64,000 bases of DNA from Bacteriovoracaceae bacterium UBA4096 (GTDB lineage Bacteria; Bdellovibrionota; Bacteriovoracia; Bacteriovoracales; Bacteriovoracaceae): the NCBI GenBank assembly GCA_002381945.1, contig DFXY01000004.1, positions 19,719 through 83,718 on the forward strand, given 5' to 3'. The notes below the pieces were generated by a model, which saw only the letters and a program-made list of their open reading frames with translations, had not been told where the DNA came from and did no database searches. Numbering within the stretch: position 1 is the first letter of the stretch; each line of letters starts with the position of its first letter. Of the stretch, positions 36,253-43,247 are shown piece after piece. The position numbers and the translations under genes are program-made.

Positions 36253-37264
36253 GATAAAGGGCCGCTTTTTTCTTAAACTTTTCTTTATTTAGAACGCGCT
36301 CGTCGTCTAAATGCCACAATGATATCTTGGCCCTGAGAGAAGAACGAAAACTTCGATAAAAACCAATGACCCTTTCATCTACTTGATCATGAGTTATTTC
36401 CCGATAAACATGCATGAAGTATTCCCCGACTTCAGGATATCCTAGAAAGCTACATTCAATTGTAAGATAAGATAGCTCATCCACCGGATCCAAAGTTCTT
36501 AACTCTTGATTAAATTCCAGTCGGTCCACAATGATAGGCGGTGAACTCAGACAAATATGCTCTGGTCTTAAATCCCCATGTCCCTCGATAATCCTTCCTT
36601 CAAAAACCCTCTTATAGAACGCTTCAGACCCAAATAAAAGGCATTCAAGCTGGGCACTATGGATTCTATCAATCTCACCTTGATCTAAACCATAGCGCTT
36701 CTGTGACAGGGCATAATAATTTTCCCTAACGTATTGTTCTAATCTTGAACAATACACTTCACCTGAAATATTTACTGGTTCAGCTTTTAAATAAAACTGA
36801 CTTATAAGCTGGGCCGCTTCCTTGAACTGAGACCAATTCAAGTCATTCCTAAGTATCTTTTGCTCCAGAGTTTCATCCTGAGGAAAGCGCTTCATCAGAA
36901 CCAACCAGTCCACAATTTGTCCGGCACCTAAATGACCTCCAATTTGCAACTTTTGTTCTTTATTTAATATAAGAGGAATCGTTTTGAGATAAATCCCAGG
37001 GGCCAGATCCTGGTTTAATTGAATTTCTTTTTCCGCATTAAGACGTCTTGCCTCGACACTGCACAATTTTAAATAATGAAGGTCGACAGGTTTTTTAAGC
37101 TTGTAAGCATGTTCATCAGTCAAAAAGACCCAGGACATATGCGTCTCTACTGATTTGATCTTAGAAGTTCTTTCAGGATAAGAGTCGGCCTTTTGGAGAA
37201 AAGCTACTTTCCGGTTTAATTCCTGCCATTGATCAGTCTCCCCTGAGCATTGCAATGACTTCAT
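36224..37264 (-). CDS. Aminoglycoside-phosphotransferase-like protein (COG2187 type)
   Basis: Protein of 346 aa with an APH/choline-kinase fold: VFLTDEHAYKLKKPVDL (ATP-lysine strand), a catalytic-loop sequence EGHGDLRPEHIC and a metal-binding region IVDRLEFNQELRTLDPVDEL where APH enzymes have IDFG/E. This is the COG2187 pattern, sometimes fused to a P-loop kinase, which is absent here. Substrate unknown; resistance to aminoglycosides should not be assumed. It overlaps the phosphoribosyltransferase gene by 32 bases upstream and the convergent prs gene downstream. Confidence 0.78.
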   Translation of the reverse strand: MKSLQCSGETDQWQELNRKVAFLQKADSYPERTSKIKSVETHMSWVFLTDEHAYKLKKPVDLHYLKLCSVEARRLNAEKEIQLNQDLAPGIYLKTIPLILNKEQKLQIGGHLGAGQIVDWLVLMKRFPQDETLEQKILRNDLNWSQFKEAAQLISQFYLKAEPVNISGEVYCSRLEQYVRENYYALSQKRYGLDQGEIDRIHSAQLECLLFGSEAFYKRVFEGRIIEGHGDLRPEHICLSSPPIIVDRLEFNQELRTLDPVDELSYLTIECSFLGYPEVGEYFMHVYREITHDQVDERVIGFYRSFRSSLRAKISLWHLDDERVLNKEKFKKKAALYLSFAKKILE

Positions 37265-37850
37265 GATCGCTCACCTGAGGAAAAGATTGATAAAATTCAC
37301 CAATACTGAACATCATTTCCGGAAGATATAAAACCACTAACTCTTCTACCAAAGGTCTTATTTGTTCAGCAGCATCAATGGATGAAACAGGGGTGGCCAG
37401 AATTATCCTCTCTGGTGATTGGGACCGGACTTCCTGAATAGCACAGATGGTAGTTGCACCGGTAGCGATACCGTCATCAACTATAATGACGACACGGCCT
37501 TTATAGTTAAGATTATTCAGACCATATAATTCTTGCCGCTGCCTCAATACTTTAAGTTGTTTTTGAGCAGCAGCTTCGATGTAAGCTTCAGTGCCATAAG
37601 TCTTTGCATGTGAAAGTGACTGAATTTTTCCAGACAGACCAACACAACCAATGGCAAATTCTGGATTGTCAGGTGCTGGGATTTTGTGAACCAATACTGT
37701 AGAAAGTTCTCCTCTAAGACCGTCCGCAATTATTTTGGCCATTGGCATGGCCCCTCTGGGTATGCCTGCCACTAAAGGATTTTTCCCTTTATAAGTCATC
37801 AGCTTATTTAATAATTCCTGGGCCGCAGTCTCCCGATTTTTCAAAGTCAT
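37233..37850 (-). CDS. Phosphoribosyltransferase-domain protein
   Basis: PRTase of 205 aa, type I fold, with the PRPP-binding motif VVIIVDDGIATGATTICAI, an N-terminal VAGIPRGAMPMAKIIADGL and a long hood insertion. The closest group is the stand-alone PRTases seen beside dienelactone hydrolase or erythromycin-esterase genes in environmental bacteria; the base accepted is not known. It begins one base after the DUF1540 gene ends and is likely co-translated with the kinase-like gene that follows. Confidence 0.85.
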   Translation of the reverse strand: MTLKNRETAAQELLNKLMTYKGKNPLVAGIPRGAMPMAKIIADGLRGELSTVLVHKIPAPDNPEFAIGCVGLSGKIQSLSHAKTYGTEAYIEAAAQKQLKVLRQRQELYGLNNLNYKGRVVIIVDDGIATGATTICAIQEVRSQSPERIILATPVSSIDAAEQIRPLVEELVVLYLPEMMFSIGEFYQSFPQVSDHEVIAMLRGD

Positions 37851-37851
37851 C

Positions 37852-38151
37852 TTAACTGGCCTTAAAAGTTAGGCAATTAATATCATTCCCTGAAAAACCA
37901 ACATTTATATCCCTGGCCATGCATTCAAAGTCTTCATTGTGAATGCAATCGTTCACTTTACATGCTCCCACTCCTGCCTGGCGGTTTTGCTCTTTACAAT
38001 GTTCATCCAGACTAAAAAAAGTATCACAACCCGGATGACTGCCATCTCCAATAGTGATGGCCTTAGCGTGGCAATTATTATTTAAGTTATAAGTACATTC
38101 ATGAACGGCACATTGAGAAACCAGAGGCATTTCAATATTTAAAGAATCCAT
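37852..38151 (-). CDS. Double DUF1540 cysteine-rich protein
   Basis: Protein of 99 aa with two DUF1540 repeats: residues about 8-45 (CAVHECTYNLNNNCHAKAI and HPGCDTF) and about 59-99 (CKVNDCIHNEDFECMARDI and DINCLTF). Four cysteines per repeat suggest metal binding. AAAGGAG precedes the ATG at 38151, so the extension to 38190 is rejected. Function unknown; DUF1540 proteins are often small and expressed in stress or sporulation. First gene of a three-gene operon. Confidence 0.78.
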   Translation of the reverse strand: MDSLNIEMPLVSQCAVHECTYNLNNNCHAKAITIGDGSHPGCDTFFSLDEHCKEQNRQAGVGACKVNDCIHNEDFECMARDINVGFSGNDINCLTFKAS

Positions 38152-38315
38152 AAAAACTCCTTTTGAAAGAAGATCGGAATCAACTAACAATCATAAACAA
38201 GGAGAAAGAATCAAAAAATAAGTAAATAAATAATTTCAACTTTAGCTGACGGATTGAGAAGGTATCGCTCCATACCCTTGAGATCATACTGGTAAATTAA
38301 CTTTATTCACTTTGA

Positions 38316-38347
38316 TGTCAGGTTTTGTGAAGTTCTTTTACCTGACA
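38316..38347. promoter_or_regulatory. Inverted repeat upstream of the ParB-like gene
   Basis: TGTCAGGT and its exact complement ACCTGACA are separated by 16 bases, centred about 70 bases upstream of the GTG start at 38402. It has the look of an operator for a dimeric regulator, perhaps for autoregulation by the ParB-like protein, but no known site is matched. Confidence 0.4.
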
Positions 38348-38401
38348 AGAAGACTTCATTAAAGCAACATAACAGAACAATCAATTATTCGAGGAGTCCA
38401 A

Positions 38402-39283
38402 GTGGAAATAAGAAAGCTCGCGGAGCTTAAAGCAACTAATCCCTATTTGCGTTTAGGAACTGATGTCACTGAACTGGAAAAATCCATTCAAACCTTAGGG
38501 CTCATTGCCCCTTTGGTAATATCCCCTGATAACGTCATTTTGGCCGGTGCTCGTCGCTACCAAGCACTCTTAAATCTCGGCCACACAGAAGCCCCGGTAA
38601 TGGTGATCGACCGTAATCCTTTGGAAAAAGAATTAGTTTCCATTGATGAGAATCTGGTCAGAAAAGATCTGTCGAAAATAGAAATTGAATCCCATCTTCG
38701 ACGGGCCAAAGAGATTTATCAGAAATTAAATCCAGAGGCAGATATTGTGGAAGAAGCTCCTGAGAACGAAGTTAAGAAAGTTGTTTTACCTGCTGAAAAA
38801 TTTCTCAACATGGTATCTGAAAAAACCGGTCTTTCTCCAAAACAAATCCATGAGGCCATCAATCGGGACGAAATGGCATCAGGAGTCGTTAAAGAGGCCC
38901 GCTTAAAAGGCGAGCTCTCTCTTAGTCAGACCAATGAAATCGTCAAACTGAATAAGGAAGACCAGAACAAAGTCATCTCTCACCTGAAAGATCTACCGGT
39001 TCGGGAAATCAAAAAATTCGTAAAAATTGCGAAAACCCAAGGGGTTGATGAGGCCATCACTGCGACTCCTAATCTTCCCCATCAAAAAGAGTTTCAGGAA
39101 ATTGATATGGGTTTAAAAAAGCTCATAAAAAAATTTAAACAACTGCAAATTGAAGGAATCGAAATTTCAAGTTTTCCAAAGGAGACCCAGGAACTTTTTG
39201 GTGAGCTGATGAATTTTTTCGATGAAGATAACTTCCCCTCACATCACAGAGGCCAGGAGCATGAAATGGAATCCCTACAATAA
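38402..39283 (+). CDS. Orphan ParB-like nuclease-domain protein
   Basis: Protein of 293 aa. The N-terminal ParB/Srx fold (about 1-100) shows ELEKSIQTLGLIAPLVI, the AGARRYQALLNLG arginine box (as GERRxRA in ParB) and VSIDENLVRKDLS. A central helical DNA-binding-like part with SEKTGLSPKQIHEAINRDE follows, and the C-terminus is acidic. The start is GTG with GAGGAG upstream. No parA is nearby, so chromosome partitioning is unlikely to be its job; a transcriptional or plasmid-derived role is possible. Confidence 0.78.
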   Translation: MEIRKLAELKATNPYLRLGTDVTELEKSIQTLGLIAPLVISPDNVILAGARRYQALLNLGHTEAPVMVIDRNPLEKELVSIDENLVRKDLSKIEIESHLRRAKEIYQKLNPEADIVEEAPENEVKKVVLPAEKFLNMVSEKTGLSPKQIHEAINRDEMASGVVKEARLKGELSLSQTNEIVKLNKEDQNKVISHLKDLPVREIKKFVKIAKTQGVDEAITATPNLPHQKEFQEIDMGLKKLIKKFKQLQIEGIEISSFPKETQELFGELMNFFDEDNFPSHHRGQEHEMESLQ

Positions 39284-39304
39284 AATCTAGTTGAAAGCCG
39301 CCAA

Positions 39305-39332
39305 GGAATTGAGGCGAAAAAACCTCAATTCC
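39305..39332 (+). terminator. Hairpin after the ParB-like gene
   Basis: A 10-bp perfect stem GGAATTGAGG/CCTCAATTCC closes an A-rich eight-base loop, 21 bases after the stop. There is no T-run downstream, so it is a weak terminator or 3' stabiliser. Confidence 0.5.
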
Positions 39333-39439
39333 AACCCGTATAAAAATTGTGATCATCTTAAACCTATGATTTAAAACAAAAAGTAAAGATACCTCAAAAG
39401 CTTAAAAATTAAGCATACACTCCTCTTACGAACATTTTT

Positions 39440-39540
39440 TCTCGATTTTGTTGTTGGACGTTTATTCATGCAGCACGTTTATGGAAGAACGAAATCGAGA
39501 GAAGCCGCAAGGTCTGGACTTAAAGTTAAGGACTAACTTT
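39440..39540 (+). promoter_or_regulatory. Structured leader before the lipoprotein gene
   Basis: Two paired elements lie in the 287-base gap before the gene at 39571: a long-range pair TCTCGATTT (39440-39448) with AAATCGAGA (39492-39500), and a hairpin AAAGTTA/TAACTTT (39522-39540). Between them is no open frame. This may be a folded 5' untranslated region; I could not match a known riboswitch class. Confidence 0.35.
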
Positions 39541-39570
39541 TAACAGCACCTTACGCTCTACGGAGCATTT

Positions 39571-40146
39571 ATGAAATTCAGTAGTTTAAACAACGGACAA
39601 GTGGGTCTTATTCTCGCTCTATCCTTTTCCGTTCTGGTCTCGTCTTGTAATCAGGATGAGTTCTTCCCAACGGAAGAGATGATTGAAGGGGCAGATGCCT
39701 ATTGTGCTGAGGCCAGGGATCTTAATTCCTGTCAGCAGCTGGTGGATATTTGTCAGCCAGCTTATGAACCCGAAGTTCTGGAAGGAGAAGAACCCGTATT
39801 TTCTCAATGTGTGGCCAATCCTGACCTTTGGGCCAATCCACCAACTGATGACGGAGAAGTGATTGTGGATGACGGGACCAATGAATCAGGTGGTTCAACT
39901 GATCCGGTGGACGAGCCAGTTCCAGCGCCTACGCTTGAAGAAGCTTACGCCTCTAAGTGCAGTAACCTGGATGCTCAGTACTTGTGGACTAAAAAATTTG
40001 TGAAAAAAGGAAAAGTAATTAACAAGGTATCAAAAGTGAAGATCTGCCATATGGCCAATGCCTCTTCACATACAATTGTGGTTGCCTGTCCTGCTCTGAA
40101 GGCGCACATTAGTCACGATGACTACTTAGGCGCTTGTTCACTTTAA
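39571..40146 (+). CDS. Lipoprotein of unknown function
   Basis: Protein of 191 aa with a lipoprotein signal (SVLVSSC, Cys about 26). The mature part has cysteine-rich N-terminal sequence (YCAEARDLNSCQQLVDICQ), an acidic Gly/Ser/Pro linker (about 95-130) and a C-terminal domain with KVKICHMANASSHTIVVACP, similar to small cysteine modules seen on exported proteins of Bdellovibrio-like bacteria. CGGAGC precedes the ATG. Function unknown; likely surface or outer-membrane attached. Confidence 0.72.
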   Translation: MKFSSLNNGQVGLILALSFSVLVSSCNQDEFFPTEEMIEGADAYCAEARDLNSCQQLVDICQPAYEPEVLEGEEPVFSQCVANPDLWANPPTDDGEVIVDDGTNESGGSTDPVDEPVPAPTLEEAYASKCSNLDAQYLWTKKFVKKGKVINKVSKVKICHMANASSHTIVVACPALKAHISHDDYLGACSL

Positions 40147-40155
40147 AAACGAATC

Positions 40156-40177
40156 CAGGGGCCCGTAAGGGCCCCTG
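40156..40177. terminator. Strong bidirectional terminator
   Basis: A 9-bp GC-rich stem CAGGGGCCC/GGGCCCCTG with a GTAA tetraloop, with CTTTATTA on one side and an A-run (TTTAAAAACG) on the other. It lies between the convergent lipoprotein and ppa genes and serves both. Confidence 0.85.
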
Positions 40178-40182
40178 CTTTA

Positions 40183-40713
40183 TTAGCGATTAAAACTGGA
40201 CTTATAGAATGCAATGGATTCTATGATGACTTTAATCGCTTCGGATTCGTCATCAATTGATAGTATTTCAACACTCTTTTTTTCTAACTCTTTGTAACTT
40301 TCAAAAAAACGACGGATTTCATTTATTTTATGAGGCGCAATTTCTTTAATGGAATTGATATGATGATACTCAGGATCATCTATGTGAACGGAAATGACCT
40401 TGTCATCACCTTTGCCCTGATCAAGCATGCGCATCACTCCAATGGGACGAACTCGCATGATGGAAAGCGGGGCCACAGGTAATTGTCCAATGACCAGAAC
40501 ATCCAAAGGATCCCCATCATCACAATATGTTTGGGAAAAAAGCCCATAATTACAGGGATAATGGACTGAACTATAGAGGATACGGTCAACTTTAAGAAGA
40601 CCGCTTTTTTTATCAATCTCGTACTTGATTTTAGATCCTGCAGGAATTTCTATAATACAATTGAGTTCATTCTTTCCATTAAATTCCAGATCTACATCGT
40701 GCCAGGGATTCAT
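40183..40713 (-). CDS. ppa: Inorganic pyrophosphatase (family I)
   Basis: Soluble family I pyrophosphatase of 176 aa hydrolysing PPi to two phosphates. Signatures: IEIPAGSKIKYEIDKKSG, YPCNYGLFSQTYCDDGDPLD (metal-binding aspartates) and RMLDQGKGDDKVI. The enzyme needs Mg2+ and is a classic target of fluoride, which freezes the active site. It starts 16 bases after the CLC-F gene ends and shares its riboswitch-controlled transcript. It has its own weak SD. It may be the cell's only or a supplementary PPase; that cannot be told here. Confidence 0.93.
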   Translation of the reverse strand: MNPWHDVDLEFNGKNELNCIIEIPAGSKIKYEIDKKSGLLKVDRILYSSVHYPCNYGLFSQTYCDDGDPLDVLVIGQLPVAPLSIMRVRPIGVMRMLDQGKGDDKVISVHIDDPEYHHINSIKEIAPHKINEIRRFFESYKELEKKSVEILSIDDESEAIKVIIESIAFYKSSFNR

Positions 40714-40729
40714 AATAACCTCTCATCAT

Positions 40730-41893
40730 TTAATGTCTATAAACTGATCTTTTGGCCATAAACAGTCTTGCTCCAAGACAAGTCAAGAATGCCATTACGC
40801 CAACCTGCCATCCAAATAATTCCATTCCCATCATGGCAGAAGCAAAAGGCGTCCCCGTTACGGCCCCAAATAAACTTACCATACCAAGAGAAGAACTTAG
40901 ACCAAAGTTTCTTAAACCAAAAAAGGCCGCCATTCCATTAGAAAGGGTCGCGCCCATAAATAGTAGCGGTGTGACTTCCCCACCTTTAAAACCAACCGAT
41001 AGAGTCATGACAGTAAGTAAACATTTCATCAAGAAATCAAAGTGACTCATCTCAGAAAAAAAAGACCTGGCGATGGTGTCAGTGCCAATACCTATATATT
41101 GATGGCCATCAGTAAAAAAAACCAAGCTACTAATCAATAGACCACCGAAAAACATCTTTTGCACAAGCTCGGGAAACAGTGAGGAAATGAGTTTTGTGTA
41201 ACCTTTAAGTCCCCAATAAAAAATATTCGCCCCGATTCCGGAAGAAAAAATAACGATGATTCCATAAACCAGCAGATCTTTATTCAGATCAAAAGAAACC
41301 TGAAAGTGCTGATGAGCTGGCCCAAGAATACTCTGAACAAACAGTGCACTAAAAGCAGAGATGACAGCACATATTATTAATTCAAGCTTCATCCAATGCT
41401 TAAAAGCATTAAGTTCAAAAGCAAAAATAATGGCCGTCAGAGGGGTTCCAAAGATAGAAGAAAAACCTGCAGCGATTCCGCCATAAACAAGATAAGGCCG
41501 CATCCGTGAAAATGTTTTATGAAATTTAGGGAGATAATGAGCAACACTCGCCCCCATAATGACTCCCACCCCTTCTCGTCCGGCCGAACCTCCAAAAAGA
41601 TGGGTGCCGAGAGAGGACAATAAAATAAAGGGGGCCATCCATGTAGAGACCTTCGCTTTTTCGTTTTCTATTTCCTCCAAGATGTAAGGAACACCCTGGT
41701 TAATGTGATGAGGTATTTTTTTTAAGATTAAAGCAAATAATAAACCAAAGACCGGCAATCCCCAGATCAGATAAGGATGACCTGATCTAAAAGTGCTTGT
41801 ATAAGCTAAAAGATGAAGGAACAGAGATGAAAAGATAGCAGAGACCAAACCTATAAACATGGCCATTGCGGATATTTTGAAAATTTTAGGCAT
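40730..41893 (-). CDS. CLC-type fluoride/proton antiporter candidate
   Basis: CLC-family membrane protein of 387 aa. It has the GREG gating-glutamate motif (FGGSAGREGVGVIMGASVA, E97) and GGEVTPLLFMGA, with the wording GGSAGREG typical of the CLC-F branch; the usual chloride motif GSGIP reads NQGVPY. Such proteins export fluoride in exchange for protons. A fluoride riboswitch lies directly upstream. The frame extends to GTG 41941, but that start falls inside the aptamer, and AGGAG four bases before ATG 41893 decides the start. ppa follows. Confidence 0.88.
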   Translation of the reverse strand: MPKIFKISAMAMFIGLVSAIFSSLFLHLLAYTSTFRSGHPYLIWGLPVFGLLFALILKKIPHHINQGVPYILEEIENEKAKVSTWMAPFILLSSLGTHLFGGSAGREGVGVIMGASVAHYLPKFHKTFSRMRPYLVYGGIAAGFSSIFGTPLTAIIFAFELNAFKHWMKLELIICAVISAFSALFVQSILGPAHQHFQVSFDLNKDLLVYGIIVIFSSGIGANIFYWGLKGYTKLISSLFPELVQKMFFGGLLISSLVFFTDGHQYIGIGTDTIARSFFSEMSHFDFLMKCLLTVMTLSVGFKGGEVTPLLFMGATLSNGMAAFFGLRNFGLSSSLGMVSLFGAVTGTPFASAMMGMELFGWQVGVMAFLTCLGARLFMAKRSVYRH

Positions 41894-41898
41894 AGTTC

Positions 41899-41975
41899 TC
41901 CTACAAATAGTAGGAATCATCAGCGGTCGTTTTAGCGACACTTACGGCGGTTATAAGGTGGGAATCCATCACCTG
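41899..41975 (-). promoter_or_regulatory. Fluoride riboswitch (crcB motif) with SD-sequestering hairpin
   Basis: Read on the minus strand, 41973 begins GGTGATGGATTCCCACC, then TATAACCGCC, a 7-bp stem-loop, and GCTGATGATTCCTAC. Order and conserved blocks match the crcB RNA, including P1 (GGTG/CACC), GATG, AACC, CTGATGA and CCTAC. The 3' end TCCTAC (41915-41910) also pairs with GTAGGA (41904-41899), which contains the CLC ribosome site. So without fluoride the SD is probably hidden, and with fluoride it is freed: translational control. Confidence 0.88.
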
Positions 41976-41992
41976 TTTCTATTATAAAATCT

Positions 41993-42014
41993 GGCAGGAC
42001 GATTAAATCCTGCC
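41993..42014 (-). terminator. Intrinsic terminator after the hibernation factor
   Basis: A 7-bp stem GGCAGGA/TCCTGCC with an eight-base loop begins 7 bases after the stop (minus strand) and is followed by AGATTTTAT. It separates this gene from the fluoride riboswitch transcript. Confidence 0.75.
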
Positions 42015-42020
42015 GACTAT

Positions 42021-42386
42021 TTATTCTTCATCATCAATAATGACTTCTTCAACTAGAAGATCTTTGGCGCTAGTACGATCAGTTAATCTTCCAACCATTG
42101 TATCAAGGGAGCGCAAGAGTTTGTCTGAAGCACCTTCAATTGCCTGATGGATGGTATCAGCATTATGACTGACAACAACTGGCTGGTGGTTAGCAATACG
42201 AGCTTCTAATAGGCAACGCTTGTCATTGGAAGAGGTCTTGCCGCCGTTTTCGTCAGATAAGTGAACTTCAATTCGAGTGATAGCATTTTTGAATCTTTCA
42301 AAATGCTCAGATAAGCTGCTATCAATGTAGCTATTTAGTTCTGAGCTTCCTTCAATATTGTGGTCTGTATTTACCTGAATGTTCAT
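42021..42386 (-). CDS. hpf: Ribosome hibernation promoting factor, short form
   Basis: Protein of 121 aa with only the N-terminal HPF/RaiA (S30AE) fold: MNIQVNTDHNIEGSSELNSY, RFKNAITRIEVHLSDENG, CLLEARIANHQPVVV and the IHQAIEGASDKLLRSLDTM helix. It binds the 30S A/P site and blocks translation in stationary phase or stress. The long-form dimerisation domain is missing; an acidic tail of about 20 residues (EVIIDDEE) ends it. AGGGGAT precedes the ATG. Monocistronic, upstream of a terminator. Confidence 0.88.
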   Translation of the reverse strand: MNIQVNTDHNIEGSSELNSYIDSSLSEHFERFKNAITRIEVHLSDENGGKTSSNDKRCLLEARIANHQPVVVSHNADTIHQAIEGASDKLLRSLDTMVGRLTDRTSAKDLLVEEVIIDDEE

Positions 42387-42523
42387 TTCAATCCCCTAAA
42401 ATATGTATTTTTAGAATTCTACGATAATATCCTAACCGATTTACCAGCTATTTTGCTCCTTTAATCAAAAAAATCTCTAATATTTGTCATGTTTCCGTAT
42501 CTTTTTTAACTTACAATGGATTT

Positions 42524-43135
42524 ATGAGTTTTTTAGTGGTTTTTAATGGTCAATTCTCTCCCCTGGTTCACCCTACATCCTCCGCTGTCAGGACAGGAAT
42601 CCCTCCGGTTAATTCGCTTAGCAAACTTAACGAAGTAGATGAATTTAAAGAACTGCTGGAGGAGGTCAAACAAAATGAGGGATTAAAGAAATCTTATCAA
42701 AAGCTGGAGGTCTACAAACAGGCCACAAAGACTTTTGAAGAGCAACGTAAACGCCACCATGCCAAAGATATCATGACCTATCCAGTAATAGTCATCTCCC
42801 AAAATTCTTCGGTTTTTGAAGCGCAGACACTACTCAATAAGTATAGGTTTCGTCATTTGCCAGTAGTTGATGATAAGGGAATGATTGTTGGGATGATATC
42901 AGATCGAGAACTGGCAGGAAAATTTGAAAACAAATCCTGTAAAGACATTATGACCAATAAAATTATTGTGTGTGAAGAGCACGCAAGTGTGAATGAAATA
43001 GCTATTATTCTTCTGAAAGAAAGAATAAACGCTCTTCCCATTATTAACCACAAACGAGAATTAACCGGGATTATTACTCTGAGTAATATCTTACAATTTG
43101 TGATCGCATCGACGGCCTTCCTGGGGAAAGCCTAA
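42524..43135 (+). CDS. Tandem CBS-domain protein
   Basis: Protein of 203 aa. After a helical N-terminal part (about 1-80) come two CBS repeats: AKDIMTYPVIVISQNSSVFE...RFRHLPVVDDKGMIVGMISD and CKDIMTNKIIVCEEHASVNE...NALPIINHKRELTGIITLSN. Such CBS pairs bind adenine nucleotides and report energy status. No effector domain is fused. It is divergent from hpf and may serve the same dormancy response. Function is otherwise open. Confidence 0.85.
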   Translation: MSFLVVFNGQFSPLVHPTSSAVRTGIPPVNSLSKLNEVDEFKELLEEVKQNEGLKKSYQKLEVYKQATKTFEEQRKRHHAKDIMTYPVIVISQNSSVFEAQTLLNKYRFRHLPVVDDKGMIVGMISDRELAGKFENKSCKDIMTNKIIVCEEHASVNEIAIILLKERINALPIINHKRELTGIITLSNILQFVIASTAFLGKA

Positions 43136-43247
43136 AAAATATACCGAATAATAATTCCTAAAGCTGTACATGTCCCTAATCTAAAACCGGGTACTCAAAA
43201 TCCAATGGCATGCTAAAACAGGATAAACCATCTCATCTTTATTGGCA

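Noticed and set aside
36224..37264. Aminoglycoside resistance kinase
   Set aside because: It belongs to the COG2187-like group with altered metal motif, and its operon partners are a PRTase and DUF1540.
39333..39570. c-di-GMP-I riboswitch
   Set aside because: The conserved GEMM core blocks are not present in order.
40894..41941. GTG 41941 as CLC start
   Set aside because: It falls inside the fluoride aptamer, while ATG 41893 has its own SD.
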